In this document: in pieces, positions 36,826-43,623 of the stretch
Numbering within the stretch: the first letter of the stretch is position 1
Layout: each line of letters begins with the position of its first letter
Assembly: GCF_023006505.1 (NCBI RefSeq)
Contig: NZ_JALBGV010000032.1
Span: 1 to 61,098 of the forward strand
Length of the DNA: 61,098 nt
From: Neorhizobium sp. SHOUNA12A
GTDB lineage: Bacteria; Pseudomonadota; Alphaproteobacteria; Rhizobiales; Rhizobiaceae
Reading direction: 5' to 3'
Made by a program: the position numbers and the translations under genes
The notes under the pieces: model-generated
Told to the model about the DNA's origin: nothing
The model's input: only the letters and a program-made list of their open reading frames with translations
The model's database searches: none

Positions 36826-36854
36826 TCAGGCCGTGACGTTCATGGTTGAGCCAT
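36826..36854 (-). other. Two tiny overlapping open frames in the glnII leader
   Basis: In the predicted 5' leader, ATG GCT CAA CCA TGA (four residues, 36854-36840) overlaps ATG AAC GTC ACG GCC TGA (five residues, 36843-36826) in an ATGA arrangement, ending 11 bases before the glnII ATG. No strong ribosome site precedes glnII. They could be chance or could take part in leader-based translational control; neither is proven. Confidence 0.35.
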
Positions 36855-36907
36855 CCTGAGGAAGCGGCATCGCGACGATACCGCGCCTCCGGGGTAACCA
36901 GAAGAAC

Positions 36908-36923
36908 GCATTTCCCGTGCCAG
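36908..36923 (-). promoter_or_regulatory. Sigma-54 promoter of glnII
   Basis: TGGCACGGGAAATGCG on the minus strand fits TGGCACG-N4-TTGCW with GG and GC separated by exactly ten bases. A start about 12 bases downstream gives a leader of some 80 bases before the glnII ATG. Rhizobial glnII genes are known to use RpoN with NtrC. Confidence 0.88.
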
Positions 36924-37194
36924 TTTGCATCGGAGCGACGGTTTTGGATTAAAAAAGTGTGAACGAAGGGTCGCGAGCGGAGCGCTGAGCGGGGACTAAA
37001 GGTCCGGTAGATCAGCACGGTCTCATGAAATCTCCGAGTTTTAAAGGTTCTATCAAGATTGCCCGGAACCGGGTCCGGTTGGCACACGTTTCCCCGCTGT
37101 AGGTTCCTGCGAGCAAAATAGATCGCCGGAACCGCGCTGCCGCTAAATTAGCGCCTAGCGCGAGTCGGAAAAATGATATAAAATCATGCAATAA

Positions 37195-37209
37195 GCACAA
37201 AAAATGTGC
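37195..37209. promoter_or_regulatory. NtrC-like binding site in the glnII-gstI gap
   Basis: GCACAAAAAATGTGC carries perfect GCAC/GTGC half-sites with the seven-base spacing of NtrC sites; the flanking Y and R positions do not match. It lies 54 bases before the gstI ATG and about 270 bases upstream of the glnII sigma-54 promoter. This placement fits NtrC activating glnII and repressing gstI, as described for rhizobia. Confidence 0.65.
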
Positions 37210-37262
37210 AGATTTGTGCTCTGTGCGGGTTTGGATGCACTTTGAAGTTAGGAGACGATAGG

Positions 37263-37460
37263 ATGGCAATTCACATCCATCGTGAGTCAGCAACGATCTA
37301 TCAGTTTCCGGTCCGCCCAAGACGGCGGCTGGAGGATGGCCGGACCGTGCCGACCGGGATCCATGAGGTTGCGTTGAGTGTTGTCGATACCAATTGCTGG
37401 TATCACGACGAAGCGGTGCGGGATTCCGAGCCCAAGAACGACCAGCCGAAGCCCTGCTGA
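37263..37460 (+). CDS. gstI: GstI-like inhibitor of GSII synthesis (DUF2735)
   Basis: A 65-residue basic protein, starting MAIHIHRESATIYQFPVRPR, preceded by AGGAGA. It is divergent from glnII, the position of gstI in Rhizobium leguminosarum and Sinorhizobium meliloti, where a product of about 63 residues (Pfam DUF2735) blocks glnII expression after transcription when nitrogen is plentiful and is itself repressed by NtrC. The NtrC-like site 54 bases upstream fits that. The assignment rests on position, size and pattern. Confidence 0.85.
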   Translation: MAIHIHRESATIYQFPVRPRRRLEDGRTVPTGIHEVALSVVDTNCWYHDEAVRDSEPKNDQPKPC

Positions 37461-37477
37461 CCCCTAGGTGACGAAAA

Positions 37478-37502
37478 GGCCGCGCCATTGGATGACGCGG
37501 CC
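37478..37502 (-). terminator. Terminator of the YeiH gene
   Basis: GGCCGCG and CGCGGCC form a seven-base-pair stem around an 11-base loop. On the minus strand it is followed by TTTTCGTC. It lies 23 bases after the YeiH stop and between convergent genes. Confidence 0.75.
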
Positions 37503-37525
37503 CCTATCCCTTCGATCTGATTTTC

Positions 37526-38566
37526 TTAGAACGCGAACAGCTTCAGCATTGCGTAGCCGAAAACCGCGATGAACAGCCAGCCGAATGCGCCGAGCGCGAG
37601 CGGCCGCCAGCCTTCCGCCTTCAGCTTGCGGATATCGGTCTGCAGTCCCATGGCCGCAAGCGCCATTGACAGCAGGAAACTCGTCGAGGTCACGAGCGTC
37701 TGGCTCACGCCTGCCGGAATGGCGACTGCGCTGTTGAAAAGCATCATCCCGATAAAACCGAGCACGAACCACGGCATCGGCGCCGAAGCCTTCGAGGGGC
37801 CTTCCGCGCCGGAGCGCATGGCGAGCGCCAGCGTCATGATCAGCGGCGCCAGCATGACGACGCGGGCGAGCTTGGAAATGGTGCCGAACTGCCCGGCGAC
37901 ATCGCCGCCCTGGAAGGCGGCGGCCACCACCTGCGCGACTTCGTGGATGGTCGAGCCGGTCCACAGGCCATAACCGCGGGCGTCGAGCCCGAGCGGGGCG
38001 GCGAGCAGTGGATAGACAAGCATCGACAGCGACCCGAACAGCGTGACGCAGGCGATCGCATAGGCGACATGTTCCTGCTTGCCACGCACTACCGTATTGG
38101 CGGCGATGACGGCCGAGGCGCCGCAGACCGAAGTCCCGGCGGCGATCAGGTCGGTCAGCGACCGGTCGACACCCATGGCCCGCCCGACCAGCCGGATCGC
38201 AACGAAGGTGGTCACCAGCGTCAGGGCCACCATGGCAAGACCGGCGCCGCCGAGCGAGAGAATCTGGCCGGCCGTCACCTGCAGGCCGAGCAGCACGATG
38301 CCGAAGCGCAGGATCCGCTTTAGCGAAAAGCCGATGCCGGGCTCGACGGCCACCGGGACAGGGGCCAGATTGCGGATCAGCATGCCGAAAACGATTGACA
38401 GGATGAGCGGGCTCAGCGCCATCCATCCGGTCAGATTGCGGACGGTGAGGGCGGCCGTGGCGATCGCGGCGGTTAGAAGAAGTCCGGGAAGAAGCTGGAG
38501 AAATGCCGGCCAGTGGGGCGAGGCGGGAAGGGCGCGCTGTTCCGCAGTCGGCTGAATCGGCTTCAT
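37526..38566 (-). CDS. YeiH family putative sulfate exporter
   Basis: A 346-residue membrane protein with about ten segments. LLTAAIATAALTVRNLTGWM and the central GTSVCGASAVIAANTVV (the family signature) place it in the UPF0324/YeiH group. Some relatives export sulfite or sulfonate products such as sulfoacetate; the substrate here is not known. It is divergent from a LysR gene, the same layout as yeiH-yeiE in enterobacteria. Confidence 0.88.
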   Translation of the reverse strand: MKPIQPTAEQRALPASPHWPAFLQLLPGLLLTAAIATAALTVRNLTGWMALSPLILSIVFGMLIRNLAPVPVAVEPGIGFSLKRILRFGIVLLGLQVTAGQILSLGGAGLAMVALTLVTTFVAIRLVGRAMGVDRSLTDLIAAGTSVCGASAVIAANTVVRGKQEHVAYAIACVTLFGSLSMLVYPLLAAPLGLDARGYGLWTGSTIHEVAQVVAAAFQGGDVAGQFGTISKLARVVMLAPLIMTLALAMRSGAEGPSKASAPMPWFVLGFIGMMLFNSAVAIPAGVSQTLVTSTSFLLSMALAAMGLQTDIRKLKAEGWRPLALGAFGWLFIAVFGYAMLKLFAF

Positions 38567-38647
38567 GATTTTTCCACGAGGGTCTCTATTCGTCGAAAAT
38601 CATTCTCTCTTCTGTAGAAACACAAATCCAATTGATAAGTTTTCTGA

Positions 38648-38659
38648 TATCGTTCGATA
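38648..38659. promoter_or_regulatory. Small palindrome in the YeiH-LysR gap
   Basis: TATCGTTCGATA is a 12-base perfect inverted repeat with a TT centre, 20 bases before the LysR ATG, where a LysR-type factor would bind to control itself and the divergent exporter. Only location and symmetry support it. Confidence 0.4.
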
Positions 38660-38679
38660 AAAGCGAATGGTTTTGGACG

Positions 38680-39579
38680 ATGACCCTCGATCAGCTTCGA
38701 ATTTTTCTGGAAGTCGCTACGCGCGAACATGTGACCCGTGCGGCGGAGGTGCTGAACCTCACGCAGTCGGCGGTGAGTGCGGCAATCTCGGCGCTGGAGG
38801 CGCGGCATGCCGTGATCCTGTTCAACCGGGTCGGGCGGCGGATCGAACTCACCGAAGCGGGAAAACTGTTCGTGCCGGAGGCGCGCGCCGTTTTGGAGCG
38901 GGCGCAGACTGCCGAGCACGTGCTTGCCGATCTCGGCGGGTCGGCCTCGGGCATCCTGCGTGTGCATGCCAGCCAGACGGTGGCGAGCTACTGGCTGCCG
39001 GCTCGCCTCGTCAGTTATCACGAGCGGTTCCCGCGCGTTGACGTGAGGCTTACCGTCGGCAACACCCAGAGTGCGGCCGAAGCCGTGCTGACCGGGGCGG
39101 CGGAACTTGCCGTCGTTGAAGGCGAGGTGTTTCTGGCGGGGCTCAAACGCCGCAAGGTGGCGGAGGACCGGCTGGTCCTGGTGGTCGGCAGCCGCCACCC
39201 CTGGGCGGACGGTCGCAAGATCCGCTCGAGCGATCTTCTCGAAACCAACTGGATCATGCGCGAACAGGGATCCGGCACGCGCTCGGCCTTCGAGGCGCAG
39301 CTCTTCAATCTCGGCATCGAGCCGCAGTCATTGTCCGTTGTTCTTGAAATGCCGTCGAACGAGGCGGCGATGGCGGCGGTGGAGGCGGGGTTGAGCGCGA
39401 CGGTGCTTTCAAGCCGGGCAGCATCGTCCCACTCCTTTTCGGGCCGGCTCCACGTCGCCGATTTCCCGATGCCGCTCCGTCAGTTCTCGGCGATCTTCCA
39501 TGGCGAGCGGCACGTCACCCGGGCGCTGCGCGCCATGCTCGACCTATTGAACGAGCCGGCTGAAGGCAGCTCCCGCTGA
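38680..39579 (+). CDS. LysR family regulator (YeiE-like)
   Basis: A 299-residue LysR-type regulator. The N-terminal winged HTH is TLDQLRIFLEVATREHVTRAAEVLNLTQSAVSAAISALE. The C-terminal two-lobed sensor domain includes HPWADGRKIRSSDLLETNWIMREQGSGTRSAFE, as in CysB/YeiE relatives. I chose the ATG at 38680 because family homology begins there. It most likely controls the divergent YeiH gene 113 bases away. Confidence 0.88.
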   Translation: MTLDQLRIFLEVATREHVTRAAEVLNLTQSAVSAAISALEARHAVILFNRVGRRIELTEAGKLFVPEARAVLERAQTAEHVLADLGGSASGILRVHASQTVASYWLPARLVSYHERFPRVDVRLTVGNTQSAAEAVLTGAAELAVVEGEVFLAGLKRRKVAEDRLVLVVGSRHPWADGRKIRSSDLLETNWIMREQGSGTRSAFEAQLFNLGIEPQSLSVVLEMPSNEAAMAAVEAGLSATVLSSRAASSHSFSGRLHVADFPMPLRQFSAIFHGERHVTRALRAMLDLLNEPAEGSSR

Positions 39580-39800
39580 TCCCCGGCCAGATCCCCCACG
39601 TAAGTGCGCGCTTTGTGTGAACGATAAAATTTAAATCGTTCAGTATTTGCGAACAATACGTCTGCAACTTGCTGTCTATTCCCGGCGGCCGACTTGCACC
39701 ATCTTGAGCATCAGAAGCGCGGCAACGAGCTTCGAAAGACAAGATCAAACACGGAGAGGGGCTTCGAGAAACTCGGCCCCACACAGCAAGGAAGAAGACA

Positions 39801-40019
39801 ATGACCAAAATTTCCGCCGCCATCGCCGCAGCCCTGATCGCTTCGGCTTCGTTCGCTTCTGCCGCTCTTGCCGAAGGCGACTATTACCAGGGCGTCCAGA
39901 AGAACGCTCCCGCCGCTACCGTTGACCGCATCAGCACCGGCAGCATCGGCCGGAACGACAAGCTCCAGGCCGACATCAACAACGGCGACTATTTCGACGG
40001 CGCCAACCGCCCGAACTAA
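39801..40019 (+). CDS. Small exported protein, tandem paralogue 1
   Basis: A 72-residue protein with a signal peptide ending ASAALAEGD. The short mature part has three landmarks shared with the next gene: EGDYYQGV, STGSIGR and NNGDYFDGANRPN at the C-terminus. No cysteine is present. The family is unfamiliar to me beyond similar small rhizobial secreted proteins. The start has AAGGAAG upstream. It was probably created together with its neighbour by duplication. Confidence 0.75.
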   Translation: MTKISAAIAAALIASASFASAALAEGDYYQGVQKNAPAATVDRISTGSIGRNDKLQADINNGDYFDGANRPN

Positions 40020-40108
40020 CTGCAGCTCACTCAAGATACCGAAACAAACAATCCGCAGGCCAGGTCGCAAACTCGTGAGCCGCGGAACACTCTGAAGGGA
40101 CTACCACA

Positions 40109-40336
40109 ATGACCAGGATCACTTCCGCTATCGCCGCAGCTCTTATTGCTTCGGCCTCCTTCGCTTCTGTCGCTCTCGCTGAAGGCGACTATTACGAAGG
40201 CGTTTCCAAGGCTTCCGCAACCGTCGACCAGGTCCAGACCGGCAGCATCGGCCAGAAGGCCGAAGCCCGGAAGGCCAACGTTCAGGCCGACGTCAACAGT
40301 GGCGACTATTTCGACGGCGCAAACCGCCCGAACTGA
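40109..40336 (+). CDS. Small exported protein, tandem paralogue 2
   Basis: A 75-residue paralogue of the gene 89 bases upstream. The signal peptide is nearly identical, as are EGDYYEGV, QTGSIGQ and the end, SGDYFDGANRPN. The middle differs by a short Lys/Ala-rich insertion (QKAEARKANVQ). Preceded by GAAGGGA. A terminator follows 38 bases later. The function is unknown; a periplasmic or secreted location is inferred. Confidence 0.75.
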   Translation: MTRITSAIAAALIASASFASVALAEGDYYEGVSKASATVDQVQTGSIGQKAEARKANVQADVNSGDYFDGANRPN

Positions 40337-40374
40337 TCGCCCCTGAACTCATTGCAGGCATCCAGTGCGAAGAA

Positions 40375-40396
40375 GGCCCGGCCAACCCGCCGGGCC
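40375..40396 (+). terminator. Terminator after the tandem small exported genes
   Basis: GGCCCGGC pairs with GCCGGGCC around a six-base loop and is followed by TCTTTGTTT on the plus strand. Confidence 0.8.
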
Positions 40397-40489
40397 TCTT
40401 TGTTTCCATACTTATTCTTTAGATAATTCGCATATTGCAGGCGTTGTGTTATAATTGTGGACCGAAAGAAGTCTTGGGAGGTGAAACCC

Positions 40490-40993
40490 ATGGAGAGACT
40501 GCTTTTTAGGAACCTGCGACCACTGTATGGCTGGCTCTTCATTGTCGCCTGGTTTGCTATTCTTGTGCTGATGACCTGGGTTTTCCTCCGTGACAGCGGC
40601 ATCTCCCAGGAACCGTTCAGGGCTCTCACTATCGCTTTTTTCTGGGGCCTCGGCTGCTGGCTGGCATTCGGAGCACTCACACGGCCGGTCGTCTCGGTCC
40701 GGCAGAAGAGCGACGGCAGCTGGATCGTCATTCGCCGCTGGCCCTGGACCCATGACGAGGAGCGCATCGATCCCGATCGCCTGCCGGCTCCGACCATCGA
40801 CGCGGAAAGCGACGGCGAGGGAGGCATGCACTACCGCTGCCTTCTGAAGACGCCGGAACATGGCCCGGTGGAATTCAGCGAGCACCTCAAACTGGACAAG
40901 GCCGCCCTGGCGCGCGATCGCATGGCCTTGCTGATCAGGAGCGCCAGAACCAGAACGCCGAGAAGCACCCCGCCTCTTCCCGGTTCGCGTTAA
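40490..40993 (+). CDS. Membrane protein with two N-terminal TM segments, unknown
   Basis: A 167-residue protein from the ATG at 40490, with GGGAGGTG as ribosome site. Two membrane segments (about residues 14 to 32 and 45 to 64) are followed by a cytoplasmic beta-rich region (VVSVRQKSDGSWIVIRRWPW), the layout of PH-domain-like small membrane proteins. I recognise no named family. Its last codons overlap the rhodanese gene stop (convergent) by four bases. Confidence 0.7.
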   Translation: MERLLFRNLRPLYGWLFIVAWFAILVLMTWVFLRDSGISQEPFRALTIAFFWGLGCWLAFGALTRPVVSVRQKSDGSWIVIRRWPWTHDEERIDPDRLPAPTIDAESDGEGGMHYRCLLKTPEHGPVEFSEHLKLDKAALARDRMALLIRSARTRTPRSTPPLPGSR

Positions 40994-41532
40994 GCCGTCC
41001 GGTTCCAAGGCATGCGCTGAAGCAGGAGAGCGAGGCCGCACCAGCCGCTGAAGCCCGCAAAGGCAAGCATGAAGCCGAAAAATCCGGCCAGCGCAAAGGC
41101 AGGGGGCAGGCCAAGAAAGCCGAGAGCCACGGAAAGCAGCACGAGGCTGCCGACGATCATCTGCACCTGGCGAAAGATCGATGGCCCACCTTTACCTGCG
41201 AGCCCGACGACGGGCAAACCTGCCTGTTTCCATGCGGTGATGCCGCCTTCGAGATTGTAGATCCGGTGAGCCGGCAAGATATCTTCGAGTTTACGGCAGG
41301 CCTGTTCGCCGCGTCCGCCCTTCAGGCAATGCACAACGATCCTTCGGTTTTCCGGGACCTTCAGGTTCTGCCGCAGGTCGCCCACGGTACCAAGAGGCAG
41401 CGAGGCGGCAGCGGCGATATGCTCGGCCCGGAACTCGTCCGGCTCGCGTACGTCGATCAGGATCGCATCGCCCGCGGCAAGCCACTCGGCGGCCTGCGTT
41501 GCGGATACGGTCCTCGTGGTTTCGGTGCTCAT
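40990..41532 (-). CDS. Rhodanese-DUF2892 membrane sulfurtransferase
   Basis: A 180-residue protein. Residues 1 to 110 are a rhodanese domain with active-site Cys69 in VVHCLKGGRG, of the CxxGGR form. The C-terminal 60 residues are a DUF2892 membrane hairpin (LVLLSVALGFLGLPPAFALAGFFG). Such fusions handle persulfides at the inner membrane. It starts one base after the stop of the BigR-like regulator and so shares its promoter, which fits reactive-sulfur detoxification. Confidence 0.88.
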   Translation of the reverse strand: MSTETTRTVSATQAAEWLAAGDAILIDVREPDEFRAEHIAAAASLPLGTVGDLRQNLKVPENRRIVVHCLKGGRGEQACRKLEDILPAHRIYNLEGGITAWKQAGLPVVGLAGKGGPSIFRQVQMIVGSLVLLSVALGFLGLPPAFALAGFFGFMLAFAGFSGWCGLALLLQRMPWNRTA

Positions 41533-41533
41533 C

Positions 41534-41836
41534 TTATTTTCCCTTGCAGAAATGCCGGTAGAGGACGCCCATCAGTTCGCTGACGGCCGGATGGACTATG
41601 AAATAGAAAAGCGTGCGGTGTTCCCGCCGGAAGTCGACGATGCCTTCTTCCTTCAGCTTGGCCAGATGCTGCGACATCGAGGTTGGCGCGATGCCGGTCG
41701 CCTCGATCAGCTGAGCGACATTGCGCTCGCCCTCCGCCAGCGCACAGAGCACCAGCAGCCGGTGGGAATTGGCCAGGCCCTTGAGGAAGTTCGCCACCTC
41801 CTCGGCCTTCACGGGCATTTCGTCAGTCAGGTCCAT
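41534..41836 (-). CDS. BigR/SqrR-type ArsR family persulfide sensor
   Basis: A 100-residue ArsR-fold repressor. Two cysteines, C31 (LLVLCALAEGE) and C97 (YRHFCKGK), are 66 residues apart, exactly the spacing of the BigR and SqrR sensing pair, which form a tetrasulfide under reactive sulfur. The HTH is LIEATGIAPTSMSQHLAKLKEEG. It is first in an operon with the rhodanese and is divergent from an AhpD-like gene. A 48-base operator palindrome lies between the two starts. Confidence 0.9.
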   Translation of the reverse strand: MDLTDEMPVKAEEVANFLKGLANSHRLLVLCALAEGERNVAQLIEATGIAPTSMSQHLAKLKEEGIVDFRREHRTLFYFIVHPAVSELMGVLYRHFCKGK

Positions 41837-41843
41837 GGGTGGC

Positions 41844-41891
41844 CTTTACAGTTCATGTTTTTCTTATATCATAAAAATATGAATTGTAAAG
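41844..41891. promoter_or_regulatory. 48-base operator palindrome of the BigR-like repressor
   Basis: The two 24-base halves match at 20 of 24 positions and begin CTTTACA / end TGTAAAG, with an A/T-rich core. It is located eight bases from the repressor ATG and 17 bases from the AhpD-like ATG, so it covers both promoters. BigR is known to bind an A/T-rich palindrome in its own promoter. Confidence 0.8.
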
Positions 41892-41907
41892 ATTGCAGGA
41901 GACCTGA

Positions 41908-42255
41908 ATGACGAAAGACTATCGCCAGATCACCAGGGACATATCCGCTTACACCGCCGAGATGCGGAAGCTGACGCCCGACGCGATGCAAGGGTTCCAC
42001 GCTTTGTCGAAGGGGGCCGGTGCCGATGGCGCGCTGGACAGGAAGACGAAGGAACTGATTGCGCTCGCGATCGGTATCACCCAGCGGTGCGATGGCTGTA
42101 TCGGCTTCCATACCAAGGCGTTACACGGACTCGGTGCTACGCGGCAGGAGATTGCCGAGGTGGCGGCGATGGGCGCCTATATGGGCGGCGGGCCCGCGCT
42201 GATGTATGCAGCCGACACGTTGCGCGCCTGGGATCAGTTTTCAGAAGTGGCGTAA
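41908..42255 (+). CDS. AhpD-like carboxymuconolactone decarboxylase family protein
   Basis: A 115-residue all-helical protein of the CMD/AhpD family. ALAIGITQRCDGCIGFHTKALHGLG holds the redox CxxC (CDGC) with its following His, so a peroxidase-type disulfide reductase is more likely than a true decarboxylase. It is divergent from the BigR-like regulator and shares its operator, suggesting induction by oxidised sulfur or peroxides. Confidence 0.88.
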   Translation: MTKDYRQITRDISAYTAEMRKLTPDAMQGFHALSKGAGADGALDRKTKELIALAIGITQRCDGCIGFHTKALHGLGATRQEIAEVAAMGAYMGGGPALMYAADTLRAWDQFSEVA

Positions 42256-42296
42256 AAGGGAAGGCGGCCGGGCCGCCCTCCTGTCTCCCTGCCATT

Positions 42297-43610
42297 TTAC
42301 TCCGCGGCCTGCCTTGCCATCGGGTTGTTGGGATGCTGCGTCCAGTTGGCGTAAGTCGGATCGACCACCTTGCCGGTGCGCTTGTCGAGATCGCCGGCGG
42401 GCAGCGCTTCCATGGTGATGCAGTTCTCGACGGGACAGACGTTGACGCAGAGATTGCAGCCGACGCATTCCTCTTCCATCACCTCGAAATGGCGCACGCC
42501 GTCGACCATGCTGGTGATCGCCTGGTGGGAGGTGTCCTCGCAGGCGATGTGGCAGCGGCCGCACTTGATGCAGGCGTCCTGGTCGATATGCGCCTTGGCG
42601 ATGTAGTTGAGGTTGAGATACTGCCAGTCGGTGACGTTGGGGACCGCACGACAGATGATGTCGTCAAGCGACTGGTGGCCCTTCTCGTCCATCCAGTCGG
42701 AAAGGCCGGTGATCATTTCCTCAACGATCTTGAAGCCGTAGGTCATCGCCGCGGTGCAGACCTGCACATTGCCGGCCCCGAGCGCCAGAAACTCCGCCGC
42801 GTCCCGCCAGGTGGTGATGCCGCCGATGCCGGAGATCGGCAGGCCGTAGGTCTCCGGATCGCGGGCGATTTCGGCGACCATGTTGAGCGCGATCGGCTTG
42901 ACCGCCGGGCCGCAATAACCGCCATGGCTGCCCTTGCCGCCGACCGACGGGTTGGGCGAGAAGGTGTCGAGATCGACGGAGATGATCGACGAGATCGTGT
43001 TGATCAGCGACACCGCGTCCGTGCCGCCGCGCTTGGCGGCGCGGGCAGGGTGGCGGATATCGCTGATGTTAGGCGTCAACTTGGTGATGACTGGCATGCG
43101 GGTATACTGCTTGCACCAGCGCACTACCATTTCGATATATTCCGGCACCTGGCCGACCGCGGAGCCCATGCCGCGCTCGGACATGCCGTGCGGACAGCCG
43201 AAATTGAGCTCGATGCCGTCCACTTCAGTCTCTTCCACCAGCGGCAGGATCGCCTTCCAGGCCTGTTCCTCGCAAGGAACCATGATCGAGGCGACAATCG
43301 CCCGGTCCGGCCAGTTCTTCTTCACTTCCTTCATTTCACGAAGGTTGGTGTAGAGGTCGCGGTCGGTGATCAGTTCGATATTGTTCAGGCCGAGCAGGCG
43401 GCGATCGGCGCCCCAGATGGCACCATAGCGTGGGCCGTTGACGTTGACGACCGGCGGACCTTCCTCGCCGAGCGTCTTCCAGACCACGCCGCCCCAGCCT
43501 GCCTTGAAGGCGCGCTCGACATTGTAGGCTTTGTCGGTCGGCGGCGCGGACGCCAGCCAGAACGGGTTGGGGGATTTGATGCCGACGAAATTGTTGCGGA
43601 TATCAGCCAT
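42297..43610 (-). CDS. preA: NAD-dependent dihydropyrimidine dehydrogenase subunit PreA
   Basis: A 437-residue protein. Residues 1 to 320 are an FMN-binding TIM barrel related to class 1 dihydroorotate dehydrogenase, with IELNFGCPHGMSERGMG. The C-terminal 90 residues carry two 4Fe-4S ferredoxin motifs (CIKCGRCHIACED and CVGCNLCVNVCP). With PreT it reduces uracil and thymine using NADH, the first step of the reductive pathway. It follows preT by 13 bases on the same strand. Confidence 0.95.
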   Translation of the reverse strand: MADIRNNFVGIKSPNPFWLASAPPTDKAYNVERAFKAGWGGVVWKTLGEEGPPVVNVNGPRYGAIWGADRRLLGLNNIELITDRDLYTNLREMKEVKKNWPDRAIVASIMVPCEEQAWKAILPLVEETEVDGIELNFGCPHGMSERGMGSAVGQVPEYIEMVVRWCKQYTRMPVITKLTPNISDIRHPARAAKRGGTDAVSLINTISSIISVDLDTFSPNPSVGGKGSHGGYCGPAVKPIALNMVAEIARDPETYGLPISGIGGITTWRDAAEFLALGAGNVQVCTAAMTYGFKIVEEMITGLSDWMDEKGHQSLDDIICRAVPNVTDWQYLNLNYIAKAHIDQDACIKCGRCHIACEDTSHQAITSMVDGVRHFEVMEEECVGCNLCVNVCPVENCITMEALPAGDLDKRTGKVVDPTYANWTQHPNNPMARQAAE

Positions 43611-43623
43611 ATTAGTTCTCCCC

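Noticed and set aside
36812..37087. A 91-codon minus-strand frame upstream of glnII
   Set aside because: It spans the sigma-54 promoter and leader and overlaps the glnII start; it has no ribosome site or homology signal.
37079..37097. TTGGCACACG-like sigma-54 candidate on the plus strand before gstI
   Set aside because: The -24 part looks good but there is no GC at the required ten-base spacing, so a second RpoN promoter is not supported.
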